From Brevibacillus brevis (GTDB taxonomy: Bacteria > Bacillota > Bacilli > Brevibacillales > Brevibacillaceae): DNA of 64,000 bases. Where the stretch lies: positions 885,001 to 949,000 of the forward strand of contig NZ_CP041767.1 in assembly GCF_022026395.1 (NCBI RefSeq), given 5' to 3'. Shown in pieces: positions 27,458 through 36,422 of the stretch; the stretch's first letter is position 1, and each line of letters begins with the position of its first letter. A program made the translations under genes and the position numbers. Under the pieces are notes generated by a model. It ran no database searches. It had not been told where the DNA came from and saw nothing but the letters and a program-made list of their open reading frames with translations.

Positions 27458-28378
27458 ATGCCAATCAAATTGCCCGACGAATTGCCTGCAACGGAAATAC
27501 TCGCCCAAGAAAATATTTTTGTGATGAAGGATAGTCGTGCTTTCACGCAGGACATACGACCGCTCAGGATCGTCATTCTCAACCTCATGCCCGTGAAGGA
27601 AACAACGGAAACACAGTTGCTCCGTCTCCTGGGGAATACACCGCTACAGGTGGAAATCGTGCTATTGCACATGTCCAGTCATACATCCAAAAATACGTCG
27701 GAAGAACATTTATCGATGTTTTATAAAACGTTTGAGGAGATCCGTGACCAGCGATTTGATGGCATGATCATCACCGGAGCGCCAGTCGAACAGCTCGAGT
27801 TCACAGACGTCACGTATTGGCAGGAGCTAACAGAAATTCTCGATTGGAAAATGGAGAACGTCACGTCGACCCTGCATATTTGTTGGGGAGCACAAGCAGG
27901 TCTTTACCACCACTTTGGCGTTCCGAAGCATCCTTTGCCAGAAAAAATGTTCGGAATCTTCCCTCATACACTCAATAAGCAAAATGTGAAGCTGTTCCGC
28001 GGATTTGACAACTACTTCCACATCCCGCATTCCAGGCATACCGAAAATCGCAGGGAAGACATCGAGCAAGTGCCTGAACTGGAGATTTTGTCCGAGTCTG
28101 ATGAAGCAGGGGTTTACATCGTAGCGACGAGGGATGGCAGACAAATTTTCGTGACAGGACATTCCGAGTACGATCCGACGACCCTGCAAGATGAGTACCA
28201 GCGGGATGTGAACAAAGGCTTGGATATAGCTGTTCCGCGTAATTACTATCCAAAGGACGATCCAAGCCGCGAGCCCATCGTCACTTGGCGCGCACATGCG
28301 AATTTGATGTTTTCCAACTGGTTAAACTATTACGTTTACCAAGAGACACCGTATGATTTGAACAACAACAAGCGATAG
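27458..28378 (+). CDS. metA: homoserine O-acetyltransferase, MetA family
   Basis: 306 residues from ATG 27458, with AAAGGGGG upstream. MetA features: [27 protein letters not shown] and the catalytic cysteine in [10 protein letters not shown] (Cys142). Residue 111 is Glu (GAPVE). In B. cereus MetA this position is Glu and confers acetyl-CoA use, whereas E. coli has Gly and uses succinyl-CoA; so acetylation of homoserine is inferred. It acts early in methionine synthesis. No S-box or T-box is visible upstream. Confidence 0.93.
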   Translation: MPIKLPDELPATEILAQENIFVMKDSRAFTQDIRPLRIVILNLMPVKETTETQLLRLLGNTPLQVEIVLLHMSSHTSKNTSEEHLSMFYKTFEEIRDQRFDGMIITGAPVEQLEFTDVTYWQELTEILDWKMENVTSTLHICWGAQAGLYHHFGVPKHPLPEKMFGIFPHTLNKQNVKLFRGFDNYFHIPHSRHTENRREDIEQVPELEILSESDEAGVYIVATRDGRQIFVTGHSEYDPTTLQDEYQRDVNKGLDIAVPRNYYPKDDPSREPIVTWRAHANLMFSNWLNYYVYQETPYDLNNNKR

Positions 28379-28389
28379 CAACGCAGCAG

Positions 28390-28417
28390 CCATCCGAGGT
28401 GATTCGGATGGTTTTTG
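28390..28417 (+). terminator. metA terminator
   Basis: CCATCCGA (28390-28397) pairs with TCGGATGG (28404-28411), then TTTTTG. Confidence 0.8.
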
Positions 28418-28427
28418 TTTGGCCCGG

Positions 28428-28456
28428 TTGACGTAATAAATGGCGACAGGTAGTGT
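28428..28456 (+). promoter_or_regulatory. candidate promoter of the ROK gene
   Basis: TTGACG (28428-28433), 17 bases, TAGTGT (28451-28456). The -35 box is good, the -10 box is weak. Confidence 0.4.
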
Positions 28457-28510
28457 GAGAATAATCGCGCAGGAATACTACCGGGAATTCAAGCAAGATG
28501 GGAGTTTTGT

Positions 28511-29701
28511 ATGATGAAAAAAATCATGAAACAAGATCAGGACGTCACCAAGCAGCATAACAAGCAAATGATCCTCGACATTATCAAAAAGCAAAGACCG
28601 ATATCGCGTGCGGAAATCGCCAAAATTACGCGGATGAGTGCCACCTCGATTGGCAGATTTGTCAGCGAGCTGTGCGAAGAAGGACTGATTCGAGAGACAG
28701 AGCTTACCTCATCAGGTGTGGGCAGGAAGGCAATCATGCTCGACATCGAGCCGGGAGGCATTTATACAATTGGCGTGGATATGGCAAAAAAACGCATTAG
28801 CTTTGGGATCATGGACTTTAGCGAAGCGATTATTGCACAGCACCGGATGGATCATAAAACACAGGATTCTACACCGGAAGAAACGGCTGAACTGATTTGT
28901 AACGAGATCGAAGGGATGCTCAACCAGACCGGTATTCCGCTAGAAAAAGTGGTCGGGATCGGGATTGGAATGCCTGGGGTGATCAATTATGAGCGAGGGA
29001 TTGTTCAGCTATCCACTACGCTGGACTGGAAGGACGTAGCGTTCGCCAGCCTGATTGAAAAAAGGCTGAAAATCAAAACCGTTATCGACAACGATTTGAA
29101 GGTGAAAATTCTCTCGGAGTACTTGTACGGATCTGCCAAAGGCTCGAACAAGACAGCCCTGATCGGCATTGGCACGGGTATCGGTTCTGCGTTGATTATC
29201 AATGGCGAAGTGTTTCGCGGGGGCTCCAATAGCGCAGGAGAGCTGGGGCATACGACGCTCGATCCGAATGGGAATCTGTGCGAATGCGGAAAACGAGGAT
29301 GCCTGCAAACCTACATAGACGAAAATTCTTTGATCATAGAAGCGCGTCGGGTGAAGGATGTCAGTGATGTCCGACAGGTTTTCGCAGCGGCGAGAAACGA
29401 AGAGCGCTGGGCGAAGGAAATTGTCTCACGTACTGCGTTGTACCTCGGAATCACGATTAACAATATTGTGTGCATGTACAATCCAGATACTGTGATAGTA
29501 AGCGGTGATTTGGTAGAGAATTATCGCGAAATCATTGACTTGGTCGAGGAGCATAGCGATCAAGTGATCTGGGAGCCATTCAAGGGGAAATTCCGTGTCA
29601 TCCCTTCTGAATTGAAGGGGGAGGCGATCGTGATGGGAGCAGGAGCATTGGCGATGCAACACTTTGCACCCTTGGCAGGGAGATGGGCAGAAGAATCATG
29701 A
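28511..29701 (+). CDS. ROK family transcriptional repressor (NagC/XylR type)
   Basis: 396 residues. N-terminal winged helix (KQMILDIIKKQRPISRAEIAKITRMSATSIGRFVSELCEEGLI), then a ROK sugar-kinase-like domain with ATP-like loop VDMAKKRISFGI, GIGTGIGSALIINGEVFRG and zinc site GHTTLDPNGNLCECGKRGCLQTY. Such proteins repress sugar-use genes and respond to a sugar or sugar phosphate. No transport or sugar operon is adjacent, so the regulon is unknown. A promoter TTGACG-N17-TAGTGT (28428-28456) lies upstream. Confidence 0.9.
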   Translation: MMKKIMKQDQDVTKQHNKQMILDIIKKQRPISRAEIAKITRMSATSIGRFVSELCEEGLIRETELTSSGVGRKAIMLDIEPGGIYTIGVDMAKKRISFGIMDFSEAIIAQHRMDHKTQDSTPEETAELICNEIEGMLNQTGIPLEKVVGIGIGMPGVINYERGIVQLSTTLDWKDVAFASLIEKRLKIKTVIDNDLKVKILSEYLYGSAKGSNKTALIGIGTGIGSALIINGEVFRGGSNSAGELGHTTLDPNGNLCECGKRGCLQTYIDENSLIIEARRVKDVSDVRQVFAAARNEERWAKEIVSRTALYLGITINNIVCMYNPDTVIVSGDLVENYREIIDLVEEHSDQVIWEPFKGKFRVIPSELKGEAIVMGAGALAMQHFAPLAGRWAEES

Positions 29702-29794
29702 CTTGCTTGGCCATTTTGTATTCAACAAGTACGGCTGTTTAGCCGATATAGGAAATGGTGGAAAAGTAGAGAGGAAAAGGAGAGGGATGTGAGT

Positions 29795-30907
29795 ATGAAA
29801 AACTGGCAAAAAGGGATGCTCGCTACGGCTGTTACCGTTGGGCTAATCTTTTCCGGTGTCGGTCAAGTACCGGCGTTGGCAAATTCTTCGACGACAAGTA
29901 CGCAGAAGAAGATTTCCAAGCTTGTGGTTGATACAAAGACAGTAAAGTTGAAAAAAGCGGGGACACAGCAGTTGAACGTCCGCGTTCAATACACAGATAA
30001 AACAACGGAAGACGTCACACAGCAAGCGGAGTGGACTTCCTCTGACAGTGACATCGCAAGCGTTGACAAGGGCTTGGTTACAGCAGTTAGTTCCGGGAAA
30101 ACAAGAGTGAAAGCAAGCTTTGGGGGCAAAAGTGTGAATGTCCCTGTTGAGATCGATGTGATTTCCAAGCTCACAGCTGACCAGAAGAAACTGGCTCTCG
30201 GCGTGGGAGGCACGAAACAGGTAAACGCAACTGCGACCTTCTCTGACAAGTCTACTGCTGATGTAACGGCTCAGGCAGAGTGGGAAAGCAATGATACAGA
30301 GATCGTAACGGTAGCGAATGGATTGGTTACGGCAGTAAGCTCGGGCACAGCGAAGCTCAAAGTAAAGTACGGTGGAAAAAGCGTATCCATTCCAGTAGAG
30401 GTGGATGTCGTCTCCAAGCTGGACAGTGATAAGAAAAAGCTGTACCTGCGTCCAGACACTACCCAGTCGATTACGCTGCTGGCTACCCTGTCTACCAAAG
30501 AAAAAGTCGATGTAACAAGCAAAGCCAAGTGGACATCCGACGATGCAAAAGTCGCCATAGTTGAAAACGGAGTCGTGACAACTGTAGGCTCAGGCAAAAC
30601 GAGAATCAAAGCAACTTACGGTGGTAAGACGATCTCGATCCCTGTAGAGTCTGCTGTCATCTCCAAATTGGAATTTGACATGAAAAAGGCCGATCTCAAA
30701 GTCGGCGAATCAAAAGACTTGAAGGTATCTGTTATCTATACCGACAAAACCAAGGTTGACGTCACAACCGATGCAGACTGGATCTCTACGAACAGCTCCG
30801 TTGTGACTGTAGCGGATGGCAAGATCACGGCTGTAAAAGCAGGTCGTGCAACGATTGCGGCGACGTATAATGGAAAAGTTGTAAAAATACAAGTAACCGT
30901 GAAGTAA
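29795..30907 (+). CDS. secreted protein with four tandem bacterial Ig-like (BIG_2) domains
   Basis: 370 residues from ATG 29795 (a GTG two codons earlier is also possible; AGGAGAGGG precedes). A signal peptide is clear: KNWQKGMLATAVTVGLIFSG with ALA-NS cleavage. Four repeats of about 82 residues follow, each starting (I/V)SKL and ending with a GK/GG motif and a V-V-type strand: internal words such as DVTxxAxW, VTVANGLVTAV and GGKSV recur. BIG_2 domains occur in adhesins, cell-wall proteins and enzymes; with no catalytic module here it is a repeat-only surface or secreted protein. Confidence 0.85.
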   Translation: MKNWQKGMLATAVTVGLIFSGVGQVPALANSSTTSTQKKISKLVVDTKTVKLKKAGTQQLNVRVQYTDKTTEDVTQQAEWTSSDSDIASVDKGLVTAVSSGKTRVKASFGGKSVNVPVEIDVISKLTADQKKLALGVGGTKQVNATATFSDKSTADVTAQAEWESNDTEIVTVANGLVTAVSSGTAKLKVKYGGKSVSIPVEVDVVSKLDSDKKKLYLRPDTTQSITLLATLSTKEKVDVTSKAKWTSDDAKVAIVENGVVTTVGSGKTRIKATYGGKTISIPVESAVISKLEFDMKKADLKVGESKDLKVSVIYTDKTKVDVTTDADWISTNSSVVTVADGKITAVKAGRATIAATYNGKVVKIQVTVK

Positions 30908-30920
30908 CTCACGCTGGAGG

Positions 30921-30955
30921 AAAAGCCAGGGCGCGACTGCGTACCTGGCTTTTTC
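30921..30955 (+). terminator. intrinsic terminator
   Basis: AAAAGCCAGG (30921-30930) pairs with CCTGGCTTTT (30944-30953), ending in TTTT. Confidence 0.8.
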
Positions 30956-31018
30956 GCATACTCTAGCCTGTGGTAATCTGTAGCTAACGCTTTTGATTGG
31001 ACGAAGACGGAGGGCATC

Positions 31019-31915
31019 ATGGATATTCGACAGCTGCAATACTTTGTGGAAGTAGTTAAACATAAAAACTTTACGAAGGCCGCGCAATCCCTTCACGTCT
31101 CCCAGCCTTCTATCAGCAAAATGATCAAGGCATTGGAAGAAGAGCTAGAGGTAGTTCTGCTGGATCGGACGGAGCGGAAAATGGATCTGACAGACGCTGG
31201 GGAAATGGTCTACAGCTATGCGACCAAAGTGTTGCAGCTTATGGAAGGCATGTCGTCGGCGATTGCAGAATTGCGAAATGTCGAGCGTGGTCGGGTCAAA
31301 CTGGGTATGATGCCGACAGTGGGTTCTTTTCTCTTGCCGAATGTGATCGCCTTGTTTAAAAAGCAGTATCCAGGCATCGATATCGAGATGAAGGAATACA
31401 GCGCCAAGCTGCTTGAAATCCAAATGGAGCAAGGCAGCATCGATGTAGCATTAACCGTTCTTCCAACGGATCAGGAAAAATTTGTGGCGGTTCCCTTGCT
31501 CGCAGAGGACCTCGTCGCGATCGTTCATCGGGAGCATTGGCTCGCGGGAGTCGATGAGGTGAGCTTGGAACAGCTCAAGGACGAGGCTTTCATTTTGTTT
31601 ACCGAAGAGTACGCGATGCATGATGTGGTGCGCCAAGCGTGCAAGCTGTCCGGCTTTGAACCGAAAGTCGCTTACATGAGCTCTTTATGGGATTTTGTCG
31701 GAGAGATGGTGGCTACCCAGCTGGGGATCTCACTCATTCCACGATCCATCGTGAGACGCTTGAATAACGGACAATTGCACACTGTCAACATTTCGTACCC
31801 GGTGATTGACTGGCAGTATGCCTTGATTTATCGAAAAGAAGGGTATTTATCGCATGCGACTAAGGCTTTTATATCGTTTGTAGAGAAAATGTACAGTCAT
31901 AACCAAATGGAATAG
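31019..31915 (+). CDS. cidR: LysR-type regulator of the cidAB-like operon (CidR)
   Basis: 298 residues, normal LysR length. Helix-turn-helix at the start (MDIRQLQYFVEVVKHKNFTKAAQSLHVSQPSISKMIKALEEEL), then the effector-binding fold. It sits directly ahead of LrgA/LrgB-family genes, the same arrangement as ywbI-ywbH-ywbG in B. subtilis, where the regulator responds to acetate/pyruvate overflow. The identification rests mainly on this context and on the family match. Confidence 0.85.
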   Translation: MDIRQLQYFVEVVKHKNFTKAAQSLHVSQPSISKMIKALEEELEVVLLDRTERKMDLTDAGEMVYSYATKVLQLMEGMSSAIAELRNVERGRVKLGMMPTVGSFLLPNVIALFKKQYPGIDIEMKEYSAKLLEIQMEQGSIDVALTVLPTDQEKFVAVPLLAEDLVAIVHREHWLAGVDEVSLEQLKDEAFILFTEEYAMHDVVRQACKLSGFEPKVAYMSSLWDFVGEMVATQLGISLIPRSIVRRLNNGQLHTVNISYPVIDWQYALIYRKEGYLSHATKAFISFVEKMYSHNQME

Positions 31916-31976
31916 AAATGATGATTTTTATGTATTGTACGAATGGAATCGGGACGGCTTAGAATGAAGGTAACTC

Positions 31977-31999
31977 GTTCAAACAGTAACTTTTTGAAC
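31977..31999 (+). promoter_or_regulatory. CidR operator candidate (TTCAA-N11-TTGAA)
   Basis: GTTCAAA (31977-31983) and TTTGAAC (31993-31999) form an inverted repeat; TTCAA-N11-TTGAA fits the LysR T-N11-A rule and lies just before the cidA-like gene. Confidence 0.5.
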
Positions 32000-32029
32000 A
32001 ACCTTTGTAGAGCAACTGGGGTGGTCTCG

Positions 32030-32419
32030 ATGAAAAGATGGTTCTCCATCATCGCACAAGTTTTGCTTTTGTTCGGCTTCACCTGGCTTGGGAAATGGGT
32101 GAGCTTGTTTTTTCACCTTCCAGTTCCCGGCAGTCTGATCGGACTCGCGCTTTTGTTCATTTGTTTATATACCGGCTTGATTCGTCTACAATGGGTGGAA
32201 GCAGGAGCGACTCTGTTATTCTCGCAGATGATCCTGTTTTTCGTACCATCGCTGGTCGGGATGATGCAGTATCCATGGTTATTAGGTATAAAAGGATTGC
32301 TGGTGCTTGTGGTCGTCGTGAGCGGTTGTGCGCTTGTGATGATTTCGACAGGTGTTGTTGCTGAGCGCATGTTCAATCGTGGAGAGGTGAAACAGCATGA
32401 TCCTGTGGAAAACATCTAG
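32030..32419 (+). CDS. cidA: LrgA/CidA family holin-like membrane protein
   Basis: 129 residues from ATG 32030, preceded by GGGGTGG. Four hydrophobic segments with the conserved PVPGSLIGLALLF and LFFVPSLVGMM motifs of the LrgA/CidA family. The CidAB/LrgAB proteins are linked to holin-like control of cell lysis and, in more recent work, to pyruvate uptake. It overlaps the LrgB-type gene by 23 bases, so the two are translated together. Confidence 0.9.
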   Translation: MKRWFSIIAQVLLLFGFTWLGKWVSLFFHLPVPGSLIGLALLFICLYTGLIRLQWVEAGATLLFSQMILFFVPSLVGMMQYPWLLGIKGLLVLVVVVSGCALVMISTGVVAERMFNRGEVKQHDPVENI

Positions 32420-33095
32420 CGTGATTCTGACACTCTTTTTCTTCTATGGGGCCAAACGTTTCAATAAGAAAAGACCGTCTTTGCTGTTTTCTCCGGCTGT
32501 TTTGGCGCCGATTGGATTGATTCTGTTTTTGCTTTTCGCAGGCATTCCTTATCAGGTGTATAGTGAAGCAACCTCGCTCATTAGTGAGATGATGAGCGTA
32601 GTCACAGTGGCGTTTGCGATTCCGCTGTACCGAAATTGGTCGGTGTTAATGGCGCATCGCCGGATGATTTTGACGAGTCTTGCTACGGGTTCCCTGATTG
32701 CCATCATTGCAGGAGTATCTACGACGATGCTCGTCGGATTGGGAAAAGAAGCGGCGATTAGCGTCATTCCTCGCTCGATTACTCTGCCTATTGCGGTGAG
32801 CGTAACCGAGGCGATTGGCGGAATGCCTACGATGACAGCGGTATTTGGCATGCTGACCAGCTTCGCAGGCGTTTTTCTTGCTCCCAAGATCATCAAGAGA
32901 ATGAGGCTCCGTCATCCTGTTTCCATTGGCTTGATGTACGGAATGGGTGCACATGCGTTGGGGATGGTAAAAGCGTTTGAGCGTGGGGAAACAGAAGGAA
33001 GCAGTGCGACTTTGGCTGTGATCGCCGGAGCGATGATTACAGTAGTGTGGGCGTTTGCCTTGCTGCCCGTGATTATGTCGTGGCTGGCTGTGTGA
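32397..33095 (+). CDS. cidB: LrgB/CidB family membrane protein
   Basis: 232 residues, start ATG with GGAGAGGTG upstream inside the cidA-like gene. Hydrophobic throughout, with the family segments FSPAVLAPIGLILF, SVIPRSITLPIAVSVTEAIGG and IGLMYGMGAHALGMVKAFE. It works with the CidA-like partner at the cell membrane. Confidence 0.92.
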   Translation: MILWKTSSVILTLFFFYGAKRFNKKRPSLLFSPAVLAPIGLILFLLFAGIPYQVYSEATSLISEMMSVVTVAFAIPLYRNWSVLMAHRRMILTSLATGSLIAIIAGVSTTMLVGLGKEAAISVIPRSITLPIAVSVTEAIGGMPTMTAVFGMLTSFAGVFLAPKIIKRMRLRHPVSIGLMYGMGAHALGMVKAFERGETEGSSATLAVIAGAMITVVWAFALLPVIMSWLAV

Positions 33096-33098
33096 AGG

Positions 33099-33125
33099 AA
33101 GGGGCTGTTAGATAGCCCCTTTTTG
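33099..33125 (+). terminator. cidB terminator
   Basis: GGGGCT (33101-33106) pairs with AGCCCC (33114-33119), then TTTTTGT; a short but GC-rich stem. Confidence 0.7.
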
Positions 33126-33191
33126 TATTACAATAATCGTATAAAAATAGAATCAAGTGAATAAAAATACACAAGATAGTGGTGAGCAAAC

Positions 33192-33617
33192 ATGAGAATT
33201 GAATCATTCTCTTTGCAACAATACGAGGACGTCATTCAGCTATGGCAACGAGCCGGATTACAGCTTTCTTGCTCGGATACACGTGAGGGATTGCGTAAAA
33301 AGCTGGAGCGAGACGCAGAGCTTTTCTTGGTGGCAATGAATGAGGAGGAAAGGATGATAGCAGCTGTAATGGGCAGCTATGACGGACGGCGAGGATGGGT
33401 GAATCATCTGGCAGTCGATCCGGATTTCCAAGGACAAGACATAGGGAGCAGGCTGATGGATGAGCTGGAAAAGCGGCTGGCGAATATCGGGTGTGAAAAG
33501 ATTAATCTGTTGATCGAGCCGGCCAATCATGGTGTACAAGCTTTTTACAATCAGCTTGGGTATGAGCGTGACGAACTAATTTTCATGGAGAAGTGGATTG
33601 CTTCTGGTAAAGGATAA
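33192..33617 (+). CDS. GNAT family acetyltransferase (YpeA-like)
   Basis: 141 residues. Motif A is clear: HLAVDPDFQGQDIGSRLMDELEKRL, followed by INLLIEPANHGVQAFYNQLGYERDELIFMEK. This matches the small YpeA group of GNAT enzymes in length and layout. The substrate is unknown. It stands alone. Confidence 0.85.
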   Translation: MRIESFSLQQYEDVIQLWQRAGLQLSCSDTREGLRKKLERDAELFLVAMNEEERMIAAVMGSYDGRRGWVNHLAVDPDFQGQDIGSRLMDELEKRLANIGCEKINLLIEPANHGVQAFYNQLGYERDELIFMEKWIASGKG

Positions 33618-33715
33618 AAATGGAAGTGTATCATGACCGCCCAAATGCTGGCGAAAGGTGTATGATAGAGGACAAATAAAAGCTTCATAACTCTTTCATC
33701 TTGGCAGGAGGCAAC

Positions 33716-34627
33716 ATGAGACCGCTATATATCGTCCTATTACTCTGTACCAGCTTCCTTTGGGGAGGAAATTTTGTTGTCGGTAAATTTCTTGTCGGGC
33801 ACGCGTCTTCCTTGACGTTGACCAATTTGCGCTGGCTCATTGCTGTTGTTTGTTTGTTGCCCGTTGTTTGGATACGCGAAAAGCGGATTTTTCCAACGCG
33901 AGAAGCACTCCTTCCTTTGATCGTGATGGGAGTAACCGGCGTAGCACTTTTTAATTTATTCATGTTCTGGGCCCTTGAGCGGACAGACGCGACCAATGTC
34001 GGGCTATTGTCCACGCTGAATCCAGTTTCAATTGCGATTTTTTCCTTTTTGCTGATGGGCGATAAAATTCGACCGTTGCAGATTGTCGCGATGCTGATTT
34101 CGTTTACAGGCGTGCTTGTGGTGATGACCAAAGGAGACTTCGCACACTTGTCCCAGTTGCATTTCAACACGGGCGATTTGTGGATGCTCGCCGCTGTCGC
34201 CATGTGGGGGATTTACTCCGTATGCGCGCGGTGGGCGATGAAGACCGTCTCGCCGATGATGTCCACGCTGTACTCGGGGATTTTCGGTGTTGCGCTGATG
34301 CTGCCCTTTAATGTCACTACATTTACGATCAGCAACACAGACTGGACGTTCTGGCTGTCGCTGTTCTACGTTGGTGTAATGGCGACTGTCGTCAGCATGG
34401 TATTGTGGAATATCGGTGTACAAAAGGTTGGCGCAACCTCAGCAGGTATGTTCCTCAATTTCAATCCTGTTTTTACGGCCATCCTCGCATTTCTTTTGCT
34501 CGGGGAGCGTATGACCATCATCCAAGTGCTCGGCAGTGTAATCGTCATTGTCGGCTGCTATATGTTCTCACGCTTAAAGCATGTCACGACTCCGACAGCA
34601 CATTCAGTCAAACAAGCACAAGGCTAA
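33716..34627 (+). CDS. EamA/DMT family transporter
   Basis: 303 residues from ATG 33716, with GGCAGGAGG directly upstream. Ten hydrophobic segments in two EamA repeats (FLWGGNFVVGKFLVGHASSLTLTNLRWLIAV and later WGIYSVCARWAMKTVSPMMSTLYSGI). Export substrate unknown. Followed by a strong terminator and then the AT-rich island. Confidence 0.87.
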   Translation: MRPLYIVLLLCTSFLWGGNFVVGKFLVGHASSLTLTNLRWLIAVVCLLPVVWIREKRIFPTREALLPLIVMGVTGVALFNLFMFWALERTDATNVGLLSTLNPVSIAIFSFLLMGDKIRPLQIVAMLISFTGVLVVMTKGDFAHLSQLHFNTGDLWMLAAVAMWGIYSVCARWAMKTVSPMMSTLYSGIFGVALMLPFNVTTFTISNTDWTFWLSLFYVGVMATVVSMVLWNIGVQKVGATSAGMFLNFNPVFTAILAFLLLGERMTIIQVLGSVIVIVGCYMFSRLKHVTTPTAHSVKQAQG

Positions 34628-34632
34628 AACGG

Positions 34633-34669
34633 AAATCCCTCGTCTGCTCAAACAGGCGGGGGATTTTTT
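34633..34669 (+). terminator. intrinsic terminator
   Basis: AAATCCCTCGTCTG (34633-34646) pairs with CAGGCGGGGGATTT (34653-34666) with G-U pairs, then TTTGG. Confidence 0.8.
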
Positions 34670-34733
34670 GGTAAATAGGCATTTATAAAAAATAAATTTA
34701 CCAGAGTGCAAATTAGGCACTCTGCAAATTGCC

Positions 34734-34773
34734 AAACCCCGCCAAAAGCTCTATCAGAGTCGAGGCGGGGTTT
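34734..34773. terminator. terminator of the small paralog gene
   Basis: AAACCCCGCC (34734-34743) pairs perfectly with GGCGGGGTTT (34764-34773). A second hairpin, CAGAGTGC with GCACTCTG (about 34702-34724), lies next to it. Confidence 0.7.
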
Positions 34774-34798
34774 AACGGTATAACGTGCTTTTTAACTT

Positions 34799-35188
34799 CT
34801 ATGGTTCCTCATTTGCAAACATCTCCAACGTAGCTATAAGAATGTCTTTCTTTTCAATATAGTAGTCTGCATATGGAGAAGTTATTAGATTCATACCTTC
34901 AATCATTGTACAAAAATCCAAAACAGGTATAGGGCGTCCGATTCCTAGGGCAGCACCTACTGTCGATAGTAATGCCAGTAAACGAACCGGGTTCCATTCC
35001 CATTCCAAGAGTTGAAGAAGTTGGATGGCACTAGAAGCTCTTTTCGTTTGCTCGAGCGTATATACTTCGGGGAATCGCCCATCCGTCTTGTAGGCATGAA
35101 AAAACTCGTTGTAGTAAGCTTCTGCTGCGAAATCGATATCTCGGTACATTTCTCCAAAATCCGTGTAAGGTTGACTTTCATTCTTCAT
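34799..35188 (-). CDS. cytoplasmic paralog of the toxin-like protein's middle domain
   Basis: 129 residues from an ATG (a TTG five codons earlier is the alternative). No signal peptide. It aligns with the middle of the adjacent secreted protein: Y-x-x-N/D-G-x-F-P-E, a run of Ala/Leu helices before W, then LA-LL-STVGAALG-P-IPV-DF and a D-x-Y-I-E-K-K end, against LARLATLGAIAAIDGPVPVGDF and DNYVDNL there. It lacks the toxin-like C-terminus. It might be an immunity or decoy protein or a duplicated fragment; nothing decides this. Base composition is AT-rich compared with flanking genes. Confidence 0.6.
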   Translation of the reverse strand: MKNESQPYTDFGEMYRDIDFAAEAYYNEFFHAYKTDGRFPEVYTLEQTKRASSAIQLLQLLEWEWNPVRLLALLSTVGAALGIGRPIPVLDFCTMIEGMNLITSPYADYYIEKKDILIATLEMFANEEP

Positions 35189-35255
35189 TACTACCCATAC
35201 CAACCTTTCTTATAGGATGAAGTCATTGTATCAGAAAAAATTGATAGTAATAGAG

Positions 35256-35300
35256 TAAAAACAAACCTCAACCCTCACAATTATGTGAGCGGAGAGGTTT
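35256..35300 (-). terminator. terminator of the toxin-like gene
   Basis: AAACCTC (35263-35269) pairs with GAGGTTT (35294-35300), with inner CTCAC/GTGAG; on the minus strand it is followed by a T-rich stretch. Confidence 0.6.
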
Positions 35301-35348
35301 CAGTTTTTACGAAATGAGAATATTCACTCGGGAGAGTAAGTAGACATC

Positions 35349-36392
35349 CTAATCAAATGGGTCGTATGGAAAAAAGTGATGACCCCTTAATTTATTATTT
35401 AAATTTCCCTCTTCTGTCAAATGGTAATGGGGGAGATTGGCAAGTTGTCCTAGACCGTAATGCGGACCTTCATCATAAAACGAATACCCATCTTGATCAA
35501 CTACTTGTTCTGCACGACTTTTTCTAACACTAAATGTGTCTTTTCCATTGCGAGCGCGTAATTGCGCAGTACCTAACGAAATGGGATTTTGTACTTCAAC
35601 TCCACCATAACCATCAAAAGCTAATCTAGCTGTAAAATGTTTAACTCTATTTCTTCTGATTTCATATTTCGCCTCAGAAGTAAGTTCAACTGCTCCAGTA
35701 ACTCTAGAAACGGCATCTCTCAACGAAACACTTTCAAGAAAATTTTTAATATCATTTAAATTGTCAACATAATTGTCGAAGTGTGGACTAAGAATAAGAG
35801 CACCGCCAATTAGCGCAATAAAGTCCCCTACCGGCACTGGACCATCAATAGCAGCAATAGCTCCTAATGTTGCTAATCTTGCAACTAACTGGCTTTCAGT
35901 CCATCTAACCCCATATTGCTTTAAAAGATTAAGGGCCATAGCGTTAGTACTTCTTACTGTGAATGACATAGATTCATCTTCCTCAGGGAAGTAACCATTT
36001 TGTTCATAAAAATCATAGTTTTCCGAATAAAATTCTTGTGCTGATTCATCTATTCTCGCTAATTCATTTTGAAGTGTTTCAAAATCATCTAAATCCATTT
36101 CGCTTTTTGATTGGTTGGTATACTTATCAAGTATCTCATTTACTTCTTGGAGAGGGAGTTCATCGTCTTTAGATAGTAATTCCTCTAATTCACTAACAGT
36201 CCTTTCTAAATACGGATCTTGCTCGTAATCTGATTCTGTTAAGGTATCAATGAACTCCCTAACGGTGTCTTTAGTAATTACCTGATCCGTATCAACATTA
36301 GAATTGTCGATTCCAGAAGCGAGCGAATAAGCTGGGGTTAAGAAAAGTAATACCATAACTAGAAAAGAACTAATGATACTTTTACGTTTCAT
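35349..36392 (-). CDS. secreted protein resembling SAR2788-type putative toxins
   Basis: 347 residues. The N-terminus is a signal peptide (MKRKSIISSFLVMVLLFLTPAYSLASG). Then an acidic helical region (DTDQVITKDTVREFIDTLTE), a hydrophobic helix-rich middle domain, and a C-terminal segment ending HYHLTEEGNLNNKLRGHHFFPYDPFD, which looks like a small polymorphic-toxin tip rich in His. This layout reminds me of the SAR2788 family of putative toxins, but I cannot prove the match. The ribosome binding site AAAGGAGG is 33 bases from this ATG, separated by a perfect 22-base palindrome (36401-36422). An ATG at 36404 lies inside the palindrome. Confidence 0.6.
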   Translation of the reverse strand: MKRKSIISSFLVMVLLFLTPAYSLASGIDNSNVDTDQVITKDTVREFIDTLTESDYEQDPYLERTVSELEELLSKDDELPLQEVNEILDKYTNQSKSEMDLDDFETLQNELARIDESAQEFYSENYDFYEQNGYFPEEDESMSFTVRSTNAMALNLLKQYGVRWTESQLVARLATLGAIAAIDGPVPVGDFIALIGGALILSPHFDNYVDNLNDIKNFLESVSLRDAVSRVTGAVELTSEAKYEIRRNRVKHFTARLAFDGYGGVEVQNPISLGTAQLRARNGKDTFSVRKSRAEQVVDQDGYSFYDEGPHYGLGQLANLPHYHLTEEGNLNNKLRGHHFFPYDPFD

Positions 36393-36400
36393 AATTATTT

Positions 36401-36422
36401 GCATACATTTAAAAATGTATGC
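36401..36422 (-). promoter_or_regulatory. hairpin between ribosome binding site and start codon
   Basis: Two 10-base arms (GCATACATTT and its complement) separated by two bases. On the minus strand AAAGGAGG lies immediately before it and ATGAAACG eight bases after it. Folding would bring the two within about 11 bases, a normal spacing. Confidence 0.5.
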
